From Thermoflexia bacterium (GTDB taxonomy: Bacteria > Chloroflexota > Anaerolineae > B4-G1), in NCBI GenBank assembly GCA_011192155.1, contig DUEK01000012.1:1-64000 (forward strand): a DNA stretch of 64,000 nucleotides, written 5' to 3'. A program made the translations under genes and the position numbers. The number at the start of each line of letters is the position of its first letter. Within the stretch, counting starts at the first letter, position 1. Below, piece after piece: positions 1-10,100 of this stretch. The notes below the pieces were generated by a model. It saw nothing but the letters and a program-made list of their open reading frames with translations, searched no databases and was not told the DNA's origin.

Positions 1-1
1 C

Positions 2-121
2 AAAAAGGGCAAAAGAAAAGCCAAGAAAATAAAAAAGAGCAAGGGAACAAAGAAAGCCAAGAAGAAAAAAGGGAAAGCCAGAAAGAAAAAAGCCAAAAAG
101 GCAAAGAAAACCAAAAAGTAA
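2..121 (+). CDS. C-terminal end of a Lys/Ala-rich basic protein (partial at window start; histone-H1/HU-tail-like)
   Basis: Frame 2 reads KKGKRKAKKIKKSKGTKKAKKKKGKARKKKAKKAKKTKK then TAA at 119-121. Confidence 0.6.
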   Translation, partial: KKGKRKAKKIKKSKGTKKAKKKKGKARKKKAKKAKKTKK

Positions 122-194
122 CCACCCAGTTATTGAGCTGCTGGCAGATAACAGGGCCGCCACCCATTTCTGAGTCATCCCGAGACGTTAAATC

Positions 195-1302
195 GTGAAA
201 CTGGAGGTACACGTGGAAGAACTTGCCAACCGATTGACAACCCTTAACCAAAAACTGGATCACATCCGGGAGCGTCTTTGACCTGGCCAACAAAGAGCGA
301 AAAATCATCAAACTGGAAAAGCGGGCCAGCGCCCCGGACTTTTGGAACGACACCGAGACAGCTCAAGCGGCGATGCGTCGCCTCTCCGGCTTGCAAGAAG
401 AAGTAGAACGTTGGAACCTGTTAGCGCAACAGGTGCAAGATACGTTAGAACTCGTTACGCTGGAAGACGAAAGCCTGGGAGAGGAACTGGCCGCCGAGAC
501 GGACGCGCTGGAGCAGGAAATCGAACGACTTGAGTTCCATCTGCTCCTCTCTGGCCCCCACGATAGAGGCGACGCCATCCTGGCCATTCACGCTGGGGCC
601 GGCGGCACCGACGCCCAGGATTTTTCCGAGATGCTGTTGCGCATGTACCTGCGCTGGGCCGAGTCGCGCGGGTACTCTGCCAAAGTGGTGGACCGGCTGC
701 CCGGCGAGGAAGCCGGCATCAAGCGAGCTATGGTCACTATCTCTGGCGCTTATGCCTACGGCTACGCCCGCGCCGAACGAGGAGTACACCGTTTGGTGCG
801 GCTCTCCCCTTTCGACGCCAACCACCGCCGCCACACCTCCTTTGCCTTGATCGAAGCCTGGCCCGATCTCAGCGACGACATCTCGGTGACAATTGATCCC
901 AACGATCTGCAGGTTGATACCTTCCGCGCCTCGTCGGCCGGCGGTCAGCACATGCAGAAAAACGAGACGGCGGTGCGCATAACCCACATCCCCACCGAAA
1001 TCGTCGTCTCCTGCCAGAACGAGCGCTCGCAGACCCAGAATCGAGAACTGGCGATGCGCGTGTTGCGGGCACGGCTGATCCAACTGGGAGAGGAAAAACG
1101 GCGCGCAGAGATCGCTGAACTGAAGGGGGAGCACATGGACGCCGGCTGGGGCAATCAGATTCGCTCCTACGTGCTGCATCCCTACCAGATGGTCAAAGAC
1201 CACCGCACCAACCACGAGACCGGCAACATACAGGCCGTGCTCGATGGGCGACTGGACGATTTTATAGAAGCCTATTTACGTTTTACGATGAGAGCCGGAT
1301 AA
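195..1302 (+). CDS. prfB: Peptide chain release factor 2, with programmed +1 frameshift at 276-281
   Basis: GTG at 195 opens a short ORF ending CGT CTT TGA C; the +1 frame continues DLANKERKIIKLEKR... into the 373-1302 ORF with SPFDANHRRHTSFA and the GGQ motif (SAGGQHMQKNETAVRI). Confidence 0.93.
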
Positions 1303-1333
1303 TCCGGCGCATAGCCAACTAGGGAGGCAAAAC

Positions 1334-2551
1334 ATGAAAGGCAAAAAATCCTCAAGAAAACCCTCAACGTCTGCGAGAAAGTCATCGACATCACAGCCAA
1401 GAAAATCATCTACCAGGTCACGGAAAAGCAACGTCAGGTCGTCGGCGAAACCCCGCGCTGCCGCCAGCTCAAAAAGGAAAAGTGAAACCCAGACGGCCAG
1501 CAGGCCGGCAGCGTCCAGCTCATCCAGCGAGGAAACTCAGGCCAAACTGGATAGACTCCAGGACCGATTAGGCCGACAGCAAGAGTCATTGCTACTAACC
1601 AGCGTGCAGGATGATCTAGAAGACATCGAGACCGCGCTGGCGGTTCTGCCGGCCGAAATCGAAGAACTGCGCACTCGCGGCTATGTTTTTCGCAGCTTTA
1701 TGGAAAATAAAATCAGCGTGTTGGCGAAAAAGTGGGGAGAGACACGCGACCGCGTATCCCGCGAGGTGGACAAGCGCGTGCGGGAATTGGAACGCGAGAC
1801 CAATGAGGCCGAAAGAGCGATGAGCCAGGCCACGAGTGGCCGCGCCGCCCAGATCGCGCGCGCCGACTCTGCTATTGATACACTCGAGCGCAAGGTGAGC
1901 GCGGCCCACTCGGCGGCCCATGCGATGTACGATACACTCCAGAAAAACGTGCGTCAGACCCAGTCCCAGGTCAAAGAAATCCGCTGGCTGCTCGACCAGG
2001 TGGACGAGGCCAGCTTCCAACTTCACCCAGGCGAGGATCCCGTAGCGGTTTGCAAGGCCCAATATATGGAGAGAGAGGATGAAGGGCCAGAGGGCTTGCT
2101 CTATCTCACCGACGCCCGGCTGCTCTTTGAGCAAAAAGAGGAGATAGCCACCAAAAAGATACTCTTTATCACCACCGAAAAGGAAACCGTACAAGAATTC
2201 ATCTTTGATGTTTCTATTGGCCAGGTAGACGAGGTCAAGGCCAGTGATGAGAAAAAATTCCTGAAGCGCAAAGAGATGTTGAAACTGCTCTTTGCGCCCG
2301 AGGCCGATCTAAGCGGGGCCACGTTGCGCCTGATTGACGCTCAAAACGAAGAATGGGCCAAGCTGATTGGGCGAGTCAAGTCCGGCGAGATTGCCAAGGA
2401 ACGCACGCAGCCGAAGGACGAGGCGGTAGTAGAAGCCGCCCGCACCGCTCCCACCAAGTGCCCAACCTGCGGAGGGACACTCGACGCCGAGATCGTGCGC
2501 GGCATGCAAGAAATCACCTGCGAATACTGCGGATCGGTAATCCGTTTGTAG
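1334..2551 (+). CDS. Coiled-coil protein with basic N-terminus and C-terminal zinc ribbon
   Basis: ORF; Ser/Lys/Arg-rich N-terminus, long heptad-like region, C-terminal CPTCGGTLDAEIVRGMQEITCEYCG. Confidence 0.7.
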   Translation: MKGKKSSRKPSTSARKSSTSQPRKSSTRSRKSNVRSSAKPRAAASSKRKSETQTASRPAASSSSSEETQAKLDRLQDRLGRQQESLLLTSVQDDLEDIETALAVLPAEIEELRTRGYVFRSFMENKISVLAKKWGETRDRVSREVDKRVRELERETNEAERAMSQATSGRAAQIARADSAIDTLERKVSAAHSAAHAMYDTLQKNVRQTQSQVKEIRWLLDQVDEASFQLHPGEDPVAVCKAQYMEREDEGPEGLLYLTDARLLFEQKEEIATKKILFITTEKETVQEFIFDVSIGQVDEVKASDEKKFLKRKEMLKLLFAPEADLSGATLRLIDAQNEEWAKLIGRVKSGEIAKERTQPKDEAVVEAARTAPTKCPTCGGTLDAEIVRGMQEITCEYCGSVIRL

Positions 2552-2572
2552 TGAAAGTGGACAAGTGAGCAA

Positions 2573-4057
2573 GTGACCGATATTCTGAAACGAGTCCGGC
2601 GCATAATTGAGGCCCACGGCCTGCTCGCGCCCGGCGACGGGATAATCGTCGGCGTCTCTGGCGGGCCAGATTCAGTTTGCCTGCTGCACGTGCTGTTGCG
2701 CTTGCGCGAGGAGTACGATCTGCGCTTACACGTAGCCCACCTAAATCACGGCGCGCGCGGAGCCGAGGCCAACGCTGACGCCGACTTTGTGGCCGCGCTC
2801 GCCGCCGAGTGGGGGTTGCCGGTCACAATCGAGAAACAAGACGTACCGGCGCTGGCAGCCAAACAGAAGATGGCCTTTGAGGAAGCAGCCCGGCGCGCGC
2901 GCTACACATTCCTGGCCCAAGCGGCAAAAAAGATCGGCGCATCCAAAATCGCGGTAGGCCACAACGGCGACGACCAGGCCGAGACGGTACTGATGCACTT
3001 TTTGCGTGGCGCGGGCTTGGCCGGCTTGCGCGGTATGCTGCCCGCCACACCCATCACAGACTATCGCTTGCTCGAACCCTTTTCCCCAACCCCAAACTCC
3101 GAACTCGAAACTCTAACAATCATCCGCCCCCTCTTGGCAATCCCCCGCGCCGCCATCGAAGCCTACTGCGCCCGTCAGAATCTCACGCCGCGCTTTGACC
3201 GCTCTAACCTGGACACTGCCTACTTTCGCAACCGCTTACGCCACGAACTGCTGCCGCTGCTGGAGGAGTATAACCCCAACATTCGCGCCCGGCTGCGCCA
3301 CACCGCCAGCGTTGTCGCCGCCGATTACGAATTACTGTCCCAACTGCGAGAGCAGGCGTGGGCCGAGACGGTACGAGAGAAACGAGATGCAGCCATCATC
3401 TTTGATCGAGATGCCTGGCGCGCACTGCCAGTGGCCCTACAACGCGCCGCGCTGCGCCGGGCAGCCTATCGTCTGCGCAGAACGCTGCGCGACGTGAACT
3501 TTGTCCATGTGGAGCACGCCCGACAGGTGGGATTGCGAGGAGAGACCGGCGCCCAGGCCGCGCTGCCGATGGGGTTGGCGCTCACCGTGAGCTACGATAC
3601 ACTGACCATGAGCGACGCCGGCGACGCCGGCCCTCCGCCGGATGAGCCGCTGCTGTGGAGCGAGGAACTTTTGCCAGTGCAATTGCCAGGCGCAACGCCG
3701 CTCCCGCAGTCTCAATGGACGCTGAGAGCTAATAATCTAGAGAAATGGGACGCAGCTCAAATCGCCGCCAACGCTGATCCGTGGACGGCCTACCTCGACG
3801 CGGGCGCGCTGACCGAGCCGCTGGCGCTGCGGCCCCGCCGCCGCGGAGATCGCTTCCGGCCTCTGGGAATGGGCGGGCACAGCGTCAAACTGAGCGCGTT
3901 CCTGACCAATCTCAAAATCCCACGCGCCTGGCGCGACCACGTTCCTCTACTTGTGGCGGGTGATGAAATCGTGTGGGTGTGCGGCCGGCGCATCGGAAAA
4001 GATGTCGCCATCGGGCCAAGCACCCAGCGAGTGGCGCGGCTGCGATTCGGGCAGTAG
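2573..4057 (+). CDS. tilS: tRNA(Ile)-lysidine synthase
   Basis: SGGPDS PP-loop motif, HLNHGARG, GHNGDDQAETVLMHFLRG. Confidence 0.92.
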   Translation: MTDILKRVRRIIEAHGLLAPGDGIIVGVSGGPDSVCLLHVLLRLREEYDLRLHVAHLNHGARGAEANADADFVAALAAEWGLPVTIEKQDVPALAAKQKMAFEEAARRARYTFLAQAAKKIGASKIAVGHNGDDQAETVLMHFLRGAGLAGLRGMLPATPITDYRLLEPFSPTPNSELETLTIIRPLLAIPRAAIEAYCARQNLTPRFDRSNLDTAYFRNRLRHELLPLLEEYNPNIRARLRHTASVVAADYELLSQLREQAWAETVREKRDAAIIFDRDAWRALPVALQRAALRRAAYRLRRTLRDVNFVHVEHARQVGLRGETGAQAALPMGLALTVSYDTLTMSDAGDAGPPPDEPLLWSEELLPVQLPGATPLPQSQWTLRANNLEKWDAAQIAANADPWTAYLDAGALTEPLALRPRRRGDRFRPLGMGGHSVKLSAFLTNLKIPRAWRDHVPLLVAGDEIVWVCGRRIGKDVAIGPSTQRVARLRFGQ

Positions 4058-4131
4058 AGCAAGGGCAAGTTGGCAACTTGCCCTATGCAAGAAAAATCCG
4101 TTGCTTTCTCGATTCGTTCCTTTCTCAATTC

Positions 4132-4379
4132 GTAACTGCTCAGCCAGATAGTCATTACACAGAGTTACACAGAGAAAGCGGATAAACAGCATCCGACAGA
4201 GAATTACAGAGAGATATGTGCTTACGTCCGCCCAGAGGCGGGCGTCCGCCCAGAGGCGGGTAAGCAATGTATTCTGTGCTAAAAATGGATACGACAGGCA
4301 AGCTTTTCTCTTTTTCCTTTGTGAAACTCTGTCTGTTCTCTGTGCATCTCGGTGTTCCTGGTTATGCCTGAGCAGTTAC
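4132..4379 (-). mobile_element. MITE-like element, copy A (GTAACTGCTCAG ends)
   Basis: 12-bp perfect terminal inverted repeat GTAACTGCTCAG/CTGAGCAGTTAC; flanked by 8-bp direct repeat CTCAATTC at 4124-4131 and 4380-4387. Confidence 0.85.
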
Positions 4380-4423
4380 CTCAATTCGTTCCTTTCTCAA
4401 TTCGTTCTAGTGTTGGAGGAAAT

Positions 4424-5464
4424 ATGTTAAATGACAGTGGCTTGAGCAATAGAGCGCGCGCGATCCTATTCTGGTTTACCATCGCTATGATCGTCATCGT
4501 TGCTATCGCGGCGATCGTCACCATCCTGCGGGCCTGTAACAGTGTCTTGTCGCCGCCAGAGATTCCGCTGACCATCAGCCCCGGCGAGATCAGCCTGTGC
4601 CCTGGCGAGCAGCGCCAGTTCACCAGTGGGGATAACGTGGAGGTCACGTGGGGTGCCACGGGAGGCATGATGAGCGATAGCATCTTTACCGCTGGCGACA
4701 CCCCCGGCGACTATACGGTCACAGCGACCGCTGTTGATACAGAACAAAAAGCCGAGGCCATTGTACACGTCGTAGCCTGCACGCCGCCTCCCACGCTCGA
4801 ACCATCTCCCGCGCCCGCCCCAACCGACACGCCGACACCGGAGGCCATTGCCCTGCCGCCCACCGATCCCCAGGGCGACGTGGGCGCTTACGAAAACGGT
4901 GCGCCGGTCGAAGGAGTTCCTGCCGGCTTGGATATCAGCTCTGCCAGCCTCAATCCCGACGCGCGTGTGGCGCTTCAACCTACCGAAGGGACGCCGGCAG
5001 AACTGACCGGCTGGGTCGCCGACGGGGAGATACTGCTGTGGATCGCGCTCCACACACCGATCCCTGATCCGCCGCCAGTGTATATGAACTGGCTCTTTTC
5101 GCTGGATGTGGACGGAAACACAGCCACGGGCCGCCCGGCCGGCAGCCGCCGCATCAACCCCGACCTGGGCGACGAGGCCGTGATAGGCGTCAGTTACGAC
5201 CCCGCCACAGGCTCCTACGAGCCGTACTTTCTCATCTGGGATGCAGGGCAAGGAAACTGGGTCTCTGGGCCTGAGGGTATACGTTACTACTTGAGCGATT
5301 CGCGCACGGTGGTCGCGCTGGCCCTGCCGCTGGAGACGCTCACCCAGTCGGCGGCGCAAACCTCCGGCGTGACGCTTGTGCTCGAAGCTGTAAAAGGCCG
5401 GGCAGCAGCGGATTCTTACGCGGGCGAGCAGCGGGTGATAGACTTTTATCCCGCTTTGCCGTAA
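4424..5464 (+). CDS. Membrane-anchored extracytoplasmic protein (N-terminal TM, Pro/Thr-rich linker)
   Basis: GGAGGAA RBS before ATG 4424; TM segment then PSPAPAPTDTPTP linker. Confidence 0.65.
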   Translation: MLNDSGLSNRARAILFWFTIAMIVIVAIAAIVTILRACNSVLSPPEIPLTISPGEISLCPGEQRQFTSGDNVEVTWGATGGMMSDSIFTAGDTPGDYTVTATAVDTEQKAEAIVHVVACTPPPTLEPSPAPAPTDTPTPEAIALPPTDPQGDVGAYENGAPVEGVPAGLDISSASLNPDARVALQPTEGTPAELTGWVADGEILLWIALHTPIPDPPPVYMNWLFSLDVDGNTATGRPAGSRRINPDLGDEAVIGVSYDPATGSYEPYFLIWDAGQGNWVSGPEGIRYYLSDSRTVVALALPLETLTQSAAQTSGVTLVLEAVKGRAAADSYAGEQRVIDFYPALP

Positions 5465-5469
5465 TTCAA

Positions 5470-5501
5470 GACCTCAAAGGTTTCTGAAAACCTTTGAGGT
5501 C
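5470..5501 (+). terminator. Terminator-like hairpin
   Basis: GACCTCAAAGGTTT-CTG-AAAACCTTTGAGGTC inverted repeat just after a stop codon. Confidence 0.55.
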
Positions 5502-5524
5502 TCCCCAGTGCAAGGAGCAGATCA

Positions 5525-5794
5525 ATGGGACTGATGGACAAACTACGCCAGGGCGTCGTCGAGGTAGCCGAGGAGGCGGAGAAGGCGGCCCGCATCGGGC
5601 GGCTCAGCACCGAGATCATTGGCTTCAAAGAGCAAAAAGGACGCATCTTTCGCGAGATCGGCCAGCGCGTCATAGCTGTCTACGCCGAGGGCGGGCGCAC
5701 CGATCCGGACTTTGCCAGCGAGTGGGAAAATATCCAAGAATTGGACGCCGAGATTGCTCAGCGAGAAGCAGATATCAAGGGGACGAAAGCGTGA
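5525..5794 (+). CDS. Small hypothetical helical protein
   Basis: 89-aa ORF, ATG preceded by AAGGAG. Confidence 0.6.
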   Translation: MGLMDKLRQGVVEVAEEAEKAARIGRLSTEIIGFKEQKGRIFREIGQRVIAVYAEGGRTDPDFASEWENIQELDAEIAQREADIKGTKA

Positions 5795-5797
5795 GCA

Positions 5798-5830
5798 AGG
5801 TGCGACGCACTTTGGAAGTGCGTCGCACCT
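5798..5830. terminator. Bidirectional hairpin between convergent genes
   Basis: 15-bp perfect stem AGGTGCGACGCACTT-TGG-AAGTGCGTCGCACCT. Confidence 0.7.
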
Positions 5831-5836
5831 CAAAGA

Positions 5837-7048
5837 CTAGGCCATCGTCAAGACCTCAGCCACTTGCTCCACCGCCCAGTCAATCTGCTCGCGGGTGATG
5901 ACCAGCGGCGGGGCCAGGCGGATGATATGTTCGTGGGTTTCTTTGGCCAGCACGCCTCGCTCTTGTAGCGCCTCGCAGAAACGGCGCGCGCCGCCGGCCT
6001 CCCGTTTGAGTACGATGCCGACGAACAGCCCCTTGCCACGGACGAGTTTCACGTACTGGCTCTTGATCTCTCTCAGGCGAGCCATCAGGTAATCGCCCAG
6101 TTCGGCCGCGCGCTCGCAGAGGTTTTCGTCCTGGATGACGCGCAGCGATTCCCGCGCCACCGCGCAGGCCAGTGGGTTGCCGCCAAAGGTCGAGCCGTGG
6201 TCGCCGGGGTCAAAGACTCCCAACACTTCTTTCGATGAAACCACCGCCGAGACCGGGTACATGCCGCCCGATAGCGCCTTGCCCAGCATCACCACGTCTG
6301 GCCGCACGCCCTCGTGCTCACAGGCCAGAAGCTTGCCGGTGCGTCCCAGGCCGCTCTGAATTTCGTCGGCCATCATCAATACGTTGTGCTCGCTGCATAG
6401 CTCGCGCACGCGCTTGAGGTAACCCTTTGGCGGGACGACGACGCCGCCCTCTCCCTGTATCGGTTCGACGATAAAGGCCGCCGTGTTGGGCGTGATGGCC
6501 CGCTCCAGCGCTCCAGCGTCACCGTAGGGAATCAGTTTGAATCCGGGGGTGAAAGGTCCAAAGCCATCGCGATACTGCTCCTCCGGCGAAAAGGTGACGA
6601 TAGAGATGGTGCGCCCGTGAAAGTTGCCAGAGCAGGCGATGATCTCGGCCCGCTCATCCGCCACGCCCTTGACCGTGTAGGCCCACTTGCGGGCTGCCTT
6701 GAGGGCGGTCTCTACCGCCTCCGCGCCCGAGTTCATCGGCAGCATCATCTCGTAGCCGGTCAACTCGCATAATTCCTCTGCCAGCAGGGGCAGTTGATCG
6801 TTGCGAAAGGCGCGCGAGGTGAGAGCCAGTTTTGGTGCTTGCTCCAACATCGCCTGCACGATGCGCGGGTGGCAGTGGCCCTGGTTGACGGCCGAGTATG
6901 CCGCGAGGCAATCCATATACTTGCGCCCCTCCACGTCCCACACCCACACCCCCTCCCCGCGCGCCAGAACGACGTCGAGAGGTTTATAATTATGGGCGTT
7001 GTACTGATCTTCCAGCGTGATGTAATCCTGTGTGCCTAGTTTATTCAC
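5837..7048 (-). CDS. rocD: Ornithine--oxo-acid aminotransferase (class III PLP aminotransferase)
   Basis: [55 protein letters not shown]. Confidence 0.85.
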   Translation of the reverse strand: MNKLGTQDYITLEDQYNAHNYKPLDVVLARGEGVWVWDVEGRKYMDCLAAYSAVNQGHCHPRIVQAMLEQAPKLALTSRAFRNDQLPLLAEELCELTGYEMMLPMNSGAEAVETALKAARKWAYTVKGVADERAEIIACSGNFHGRTISIVTFSPEEQYRDGFGPFTPGFKLIPYGDAGALERAITPNTAAFIVEPIQGEGGVVVPPKGYLKRVRELCSEHNVLMMADEIQSGLGRTGKLLACEHEGVRPDVVMLGKALSGGMYPVSAVVSSKEVLGVFDPGDHGSTFGGNPLACAVARESLRVIQDENLCERAAELGDYLMARLREIKSQYVKLVRGKGLFVGIVLKREAGGARRFCEALQERGVLAKETHEHIIRLAPPLVITREQIDWAVEQVAEVLTMA

Positions 7049-7181
7049 TTTGAGCTCCTTTGCGAATTTACGAATGAGTGAATGTTACCACAACTTGGTA
7101 AATTGGTAAACTGGATGTGAAACGCGGCCGTTACACATTACGTTTTACGCATTACGTTCCCTATGGTATAATACATTCCCG

Positions 7182-10100
7182 ATGACAGAGTTTGTCCACC
7201 TCCACGCCCACAGCGAATACTCGCTCCTCGATGGCCTCAGCAGTTGCCAAGAACTGGCCGAGCGCGCCGCCGAACTGGGTATGCCGGCTCTGGCCCTCAC
7301 CGACCACGGCGTGATGTACGGCGCGGTCCAGTTCTACAAGATGTGCCGATCTGCCGGCGTCAAACCCATCATTGGGATGGAGGCTTACGTGGCCCCACGG
7401 GGCCGCCAGAACCGGGACGCCAAGCTCGACCGCAAGGCTCATCACCTGGTGCTTCTGGCCCAGAACGACGCCGGCTACCACAACCTGATGCGCTTGGCGA
7501 CTATCGCACAATTGGAAGGTTTCTACTACAAACCGCGCATTGATAAAGAGAGCCTGGCCGAGCACGCCGATGGGCTTGTCGTCCTCTCCGGTTGCGGCTC
7601 ATCAGAAGTCTCCCGCCTGCTCCGGGATGGGCGGCTCGAAGAAGCGCGCCGCGTCATCGCTTGGTACCGTGATCTCTTTCCGGGCCGCTACTATTTGGAG
7701 ATTCAGGAGCACGATATCCCTGAACTGACGCAAGTCAACCGCCAGATAATCTCCCTGGCCCGCGAGCTTGACTTGCCGTTGGCCGCCACCAACGACTCGC
7801 ACTATACGCGCCGCGAAGAAGCGCCCATCCACGATGTGCTCCTCTGCATCCAGACCGGCAAAACAGTCACTGAACCCAAGCGCATGCGGATGAATGGCGA
7901 CAGCTACTACCTCAGGAGCGGCGAGGAGATGACCGCACTCTTTTCCGAGACGCCGGAGGCGCTGACGAACACGCTGCGCATCGCCGAGATGTGCGAGGTG
8001 GAGCTGGAATTTGGCAACTACCATCTGCCCATCTTTCAGACGCCAGAGGGGTACGACGCCCAGTCCTACCTGCGACACCTGTGCGAGGAAGGGCTGCGCC
8101 GCAAATACACGACCATCGCCTCCAGAGAGCGGGAGCGGCTCGATTACGAGTTGGACATCATCCACAAGATGGGGTTCGACACCTACTTTCTCATTGTCTG
8201 GGACCTGTGCCGCTTCTCGCAGGAGCAAAACATCTGGTGGAACGTGCGTGGGTCAGGGGCCAGTTCCATCGTCGCCTACAGCCTGGGAATCACTAATCTG
8301 GAGCCGTTGCAGCACGGTCTGATTTTCGAACGCTTCCTCAACCTGGGCCGCGTGAGCATGCCGGACATTGATCTGGATTACCCCGACGACCAGCGGGCCG
8401 ACCTGATCCGCTACACGGTCGAAAAGTACGGACACGAGCAAGTGGCCCAGATCATCACCTTTGGCACGATGGGCGCCAAGGCATCCATCCGCGACGTGGG
8501 ACGAGCGCTCGACTATCCACTGTCGGAAGTGGACCGCATCGCCCGGCTGGTACCGTCCGGGCCCAAGGTCAAGCTGAAGAGCGCACTGCGGGAAGTACCC
8601 GAACTGCGAGAGGCCTACGAGAAAGAAGAGCACATCCAGCGCCTGATAGATACAGCGCGGGGCGTGGAGGGGAACATCCGTCACGCCAGCACCCATGCCG
8701 CCGGCGTCATCGTCTCTGACGCGCCGTTGGTCGAGTACGCGCCCCTGAACCGGCCCACGCGCGGCGGCGATAGCGACGAGATTGGCGTCGTCACCCAGTA
8801 CACGATGGAGGAGCTAGAGGAGCTGGGGCTGCTCAAGATCGACTTTCTGGGCCTCTCCACTCTCACCGTCATGCGGCGCGCCTGCGAGCTAATTCGTCAA
8901 CGACACAGCGTGACCCTGAACTTGAACAACATCCCCACCGACGATCCGAGCGCCTACAACCTGCTCTCACGGGGAGACGTGATGGGCGTCTTTCAGGTGG
9001 AAGGAGCCGGGATGCGGCGTATGTTGATGAAAATGCAGCCCGCCAAGTTCGACCACATCATCGCCGCTATCAGTCTTTACCGTCCCGGCCCGATGGAGTA
9101 CATTGACGATTACATTGATCGCTTGCACGGCAAAAAGCCGGTCGAGTACCACCACCCCAGCCTAAAGCCAATTTTGCAAGAGACCTATGCCATCATCGTC
9201 TATCAGGAACAAGTGATTCGCCTTTTGACAGACATCGCTGGCTACACGCCAAGCGAAGCCGACCTGATGAGACGCGCTATCGGAAAAAAGAAAAAGGCGG
9301 CCCTGCTGAAACACAGAGTATCCTTCGTCGAAGGCGCGATAAAACATAGCGGTTTGCAGCGAGAGACGGCCGAGGCGATCTTTGGCGACATCGAATACTT
9401 TGCGCGGTACGGATTCAACAAGAGTCACGCCGCCGACTATGCCGTTCTCACCTGCCAGACCGCCTACCTCAAGGCCAAGTACCCGGTCGAATATATGACT
9501 GCGTTGCTGACCGTCGAGCGGCACAACACCGAAAAAGTCGGCCTGCTCATCGCCGAGTGCCGCCGTATGGGGATCGAGGTGCTGCCCCCAGACATCAATT
9601 GCTCCGGCCTGGATTTCACCATTGAGGAAGAACAACCCAACGGCGCGACCGCGATCCGCTTTGGGATGGGCGCTGTCAAGAACGTGGGCGAAGGCCCGAT
9701 CGAGACGATCCTGGACGCCCGCCAGACAGGCGGCCCCTTCCGCGATTTGGATGACTTTTGCCGCCGGGTAGACTTGCGACAAGTCAACCGGCGGGCATTG
9801 GAAAGCCTGATCAAGGTGGGCACACTACGGCCACTCGGCGCGCGCTCTCAACTCTTGCCCATCGCAGACCGCATCGTCGGCTTGAGCGGCAGCCTGCACC
9901 GCGCGCGAGACGTGGGACAGATGAGCCTGTTTGGCGAGGCGACCGGTGTGCGTTTGGCAGCCGAAGAGTCTCTACTGCCTCCCCTCTCCCAGACGCCGCA
10001 AGTGCCGCAAAAAGAGATACTGGCGTGGGAAAAGGACCTGGTCGGCGTGTACGTCTCTGAGCACCCGCTGACGCAAGTGCAAATCAAGCTCCAAGACACC

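Noticed and set aside
445-1215. Long antisense ORFs (e.g. opposite prfB, 4466-5359, 29359-30450, 46519-47502, 51322-52350)
   Set aside because: Shadow ORFs expected in GC-rich coding sequence opposite well-supported genes.
4226-4262. CRISPR-like array from tandem repeats in MITEs
   Set aside because: Units are contiguous 18-bp tandem repeats without unique spacers, and no cas genes are present.
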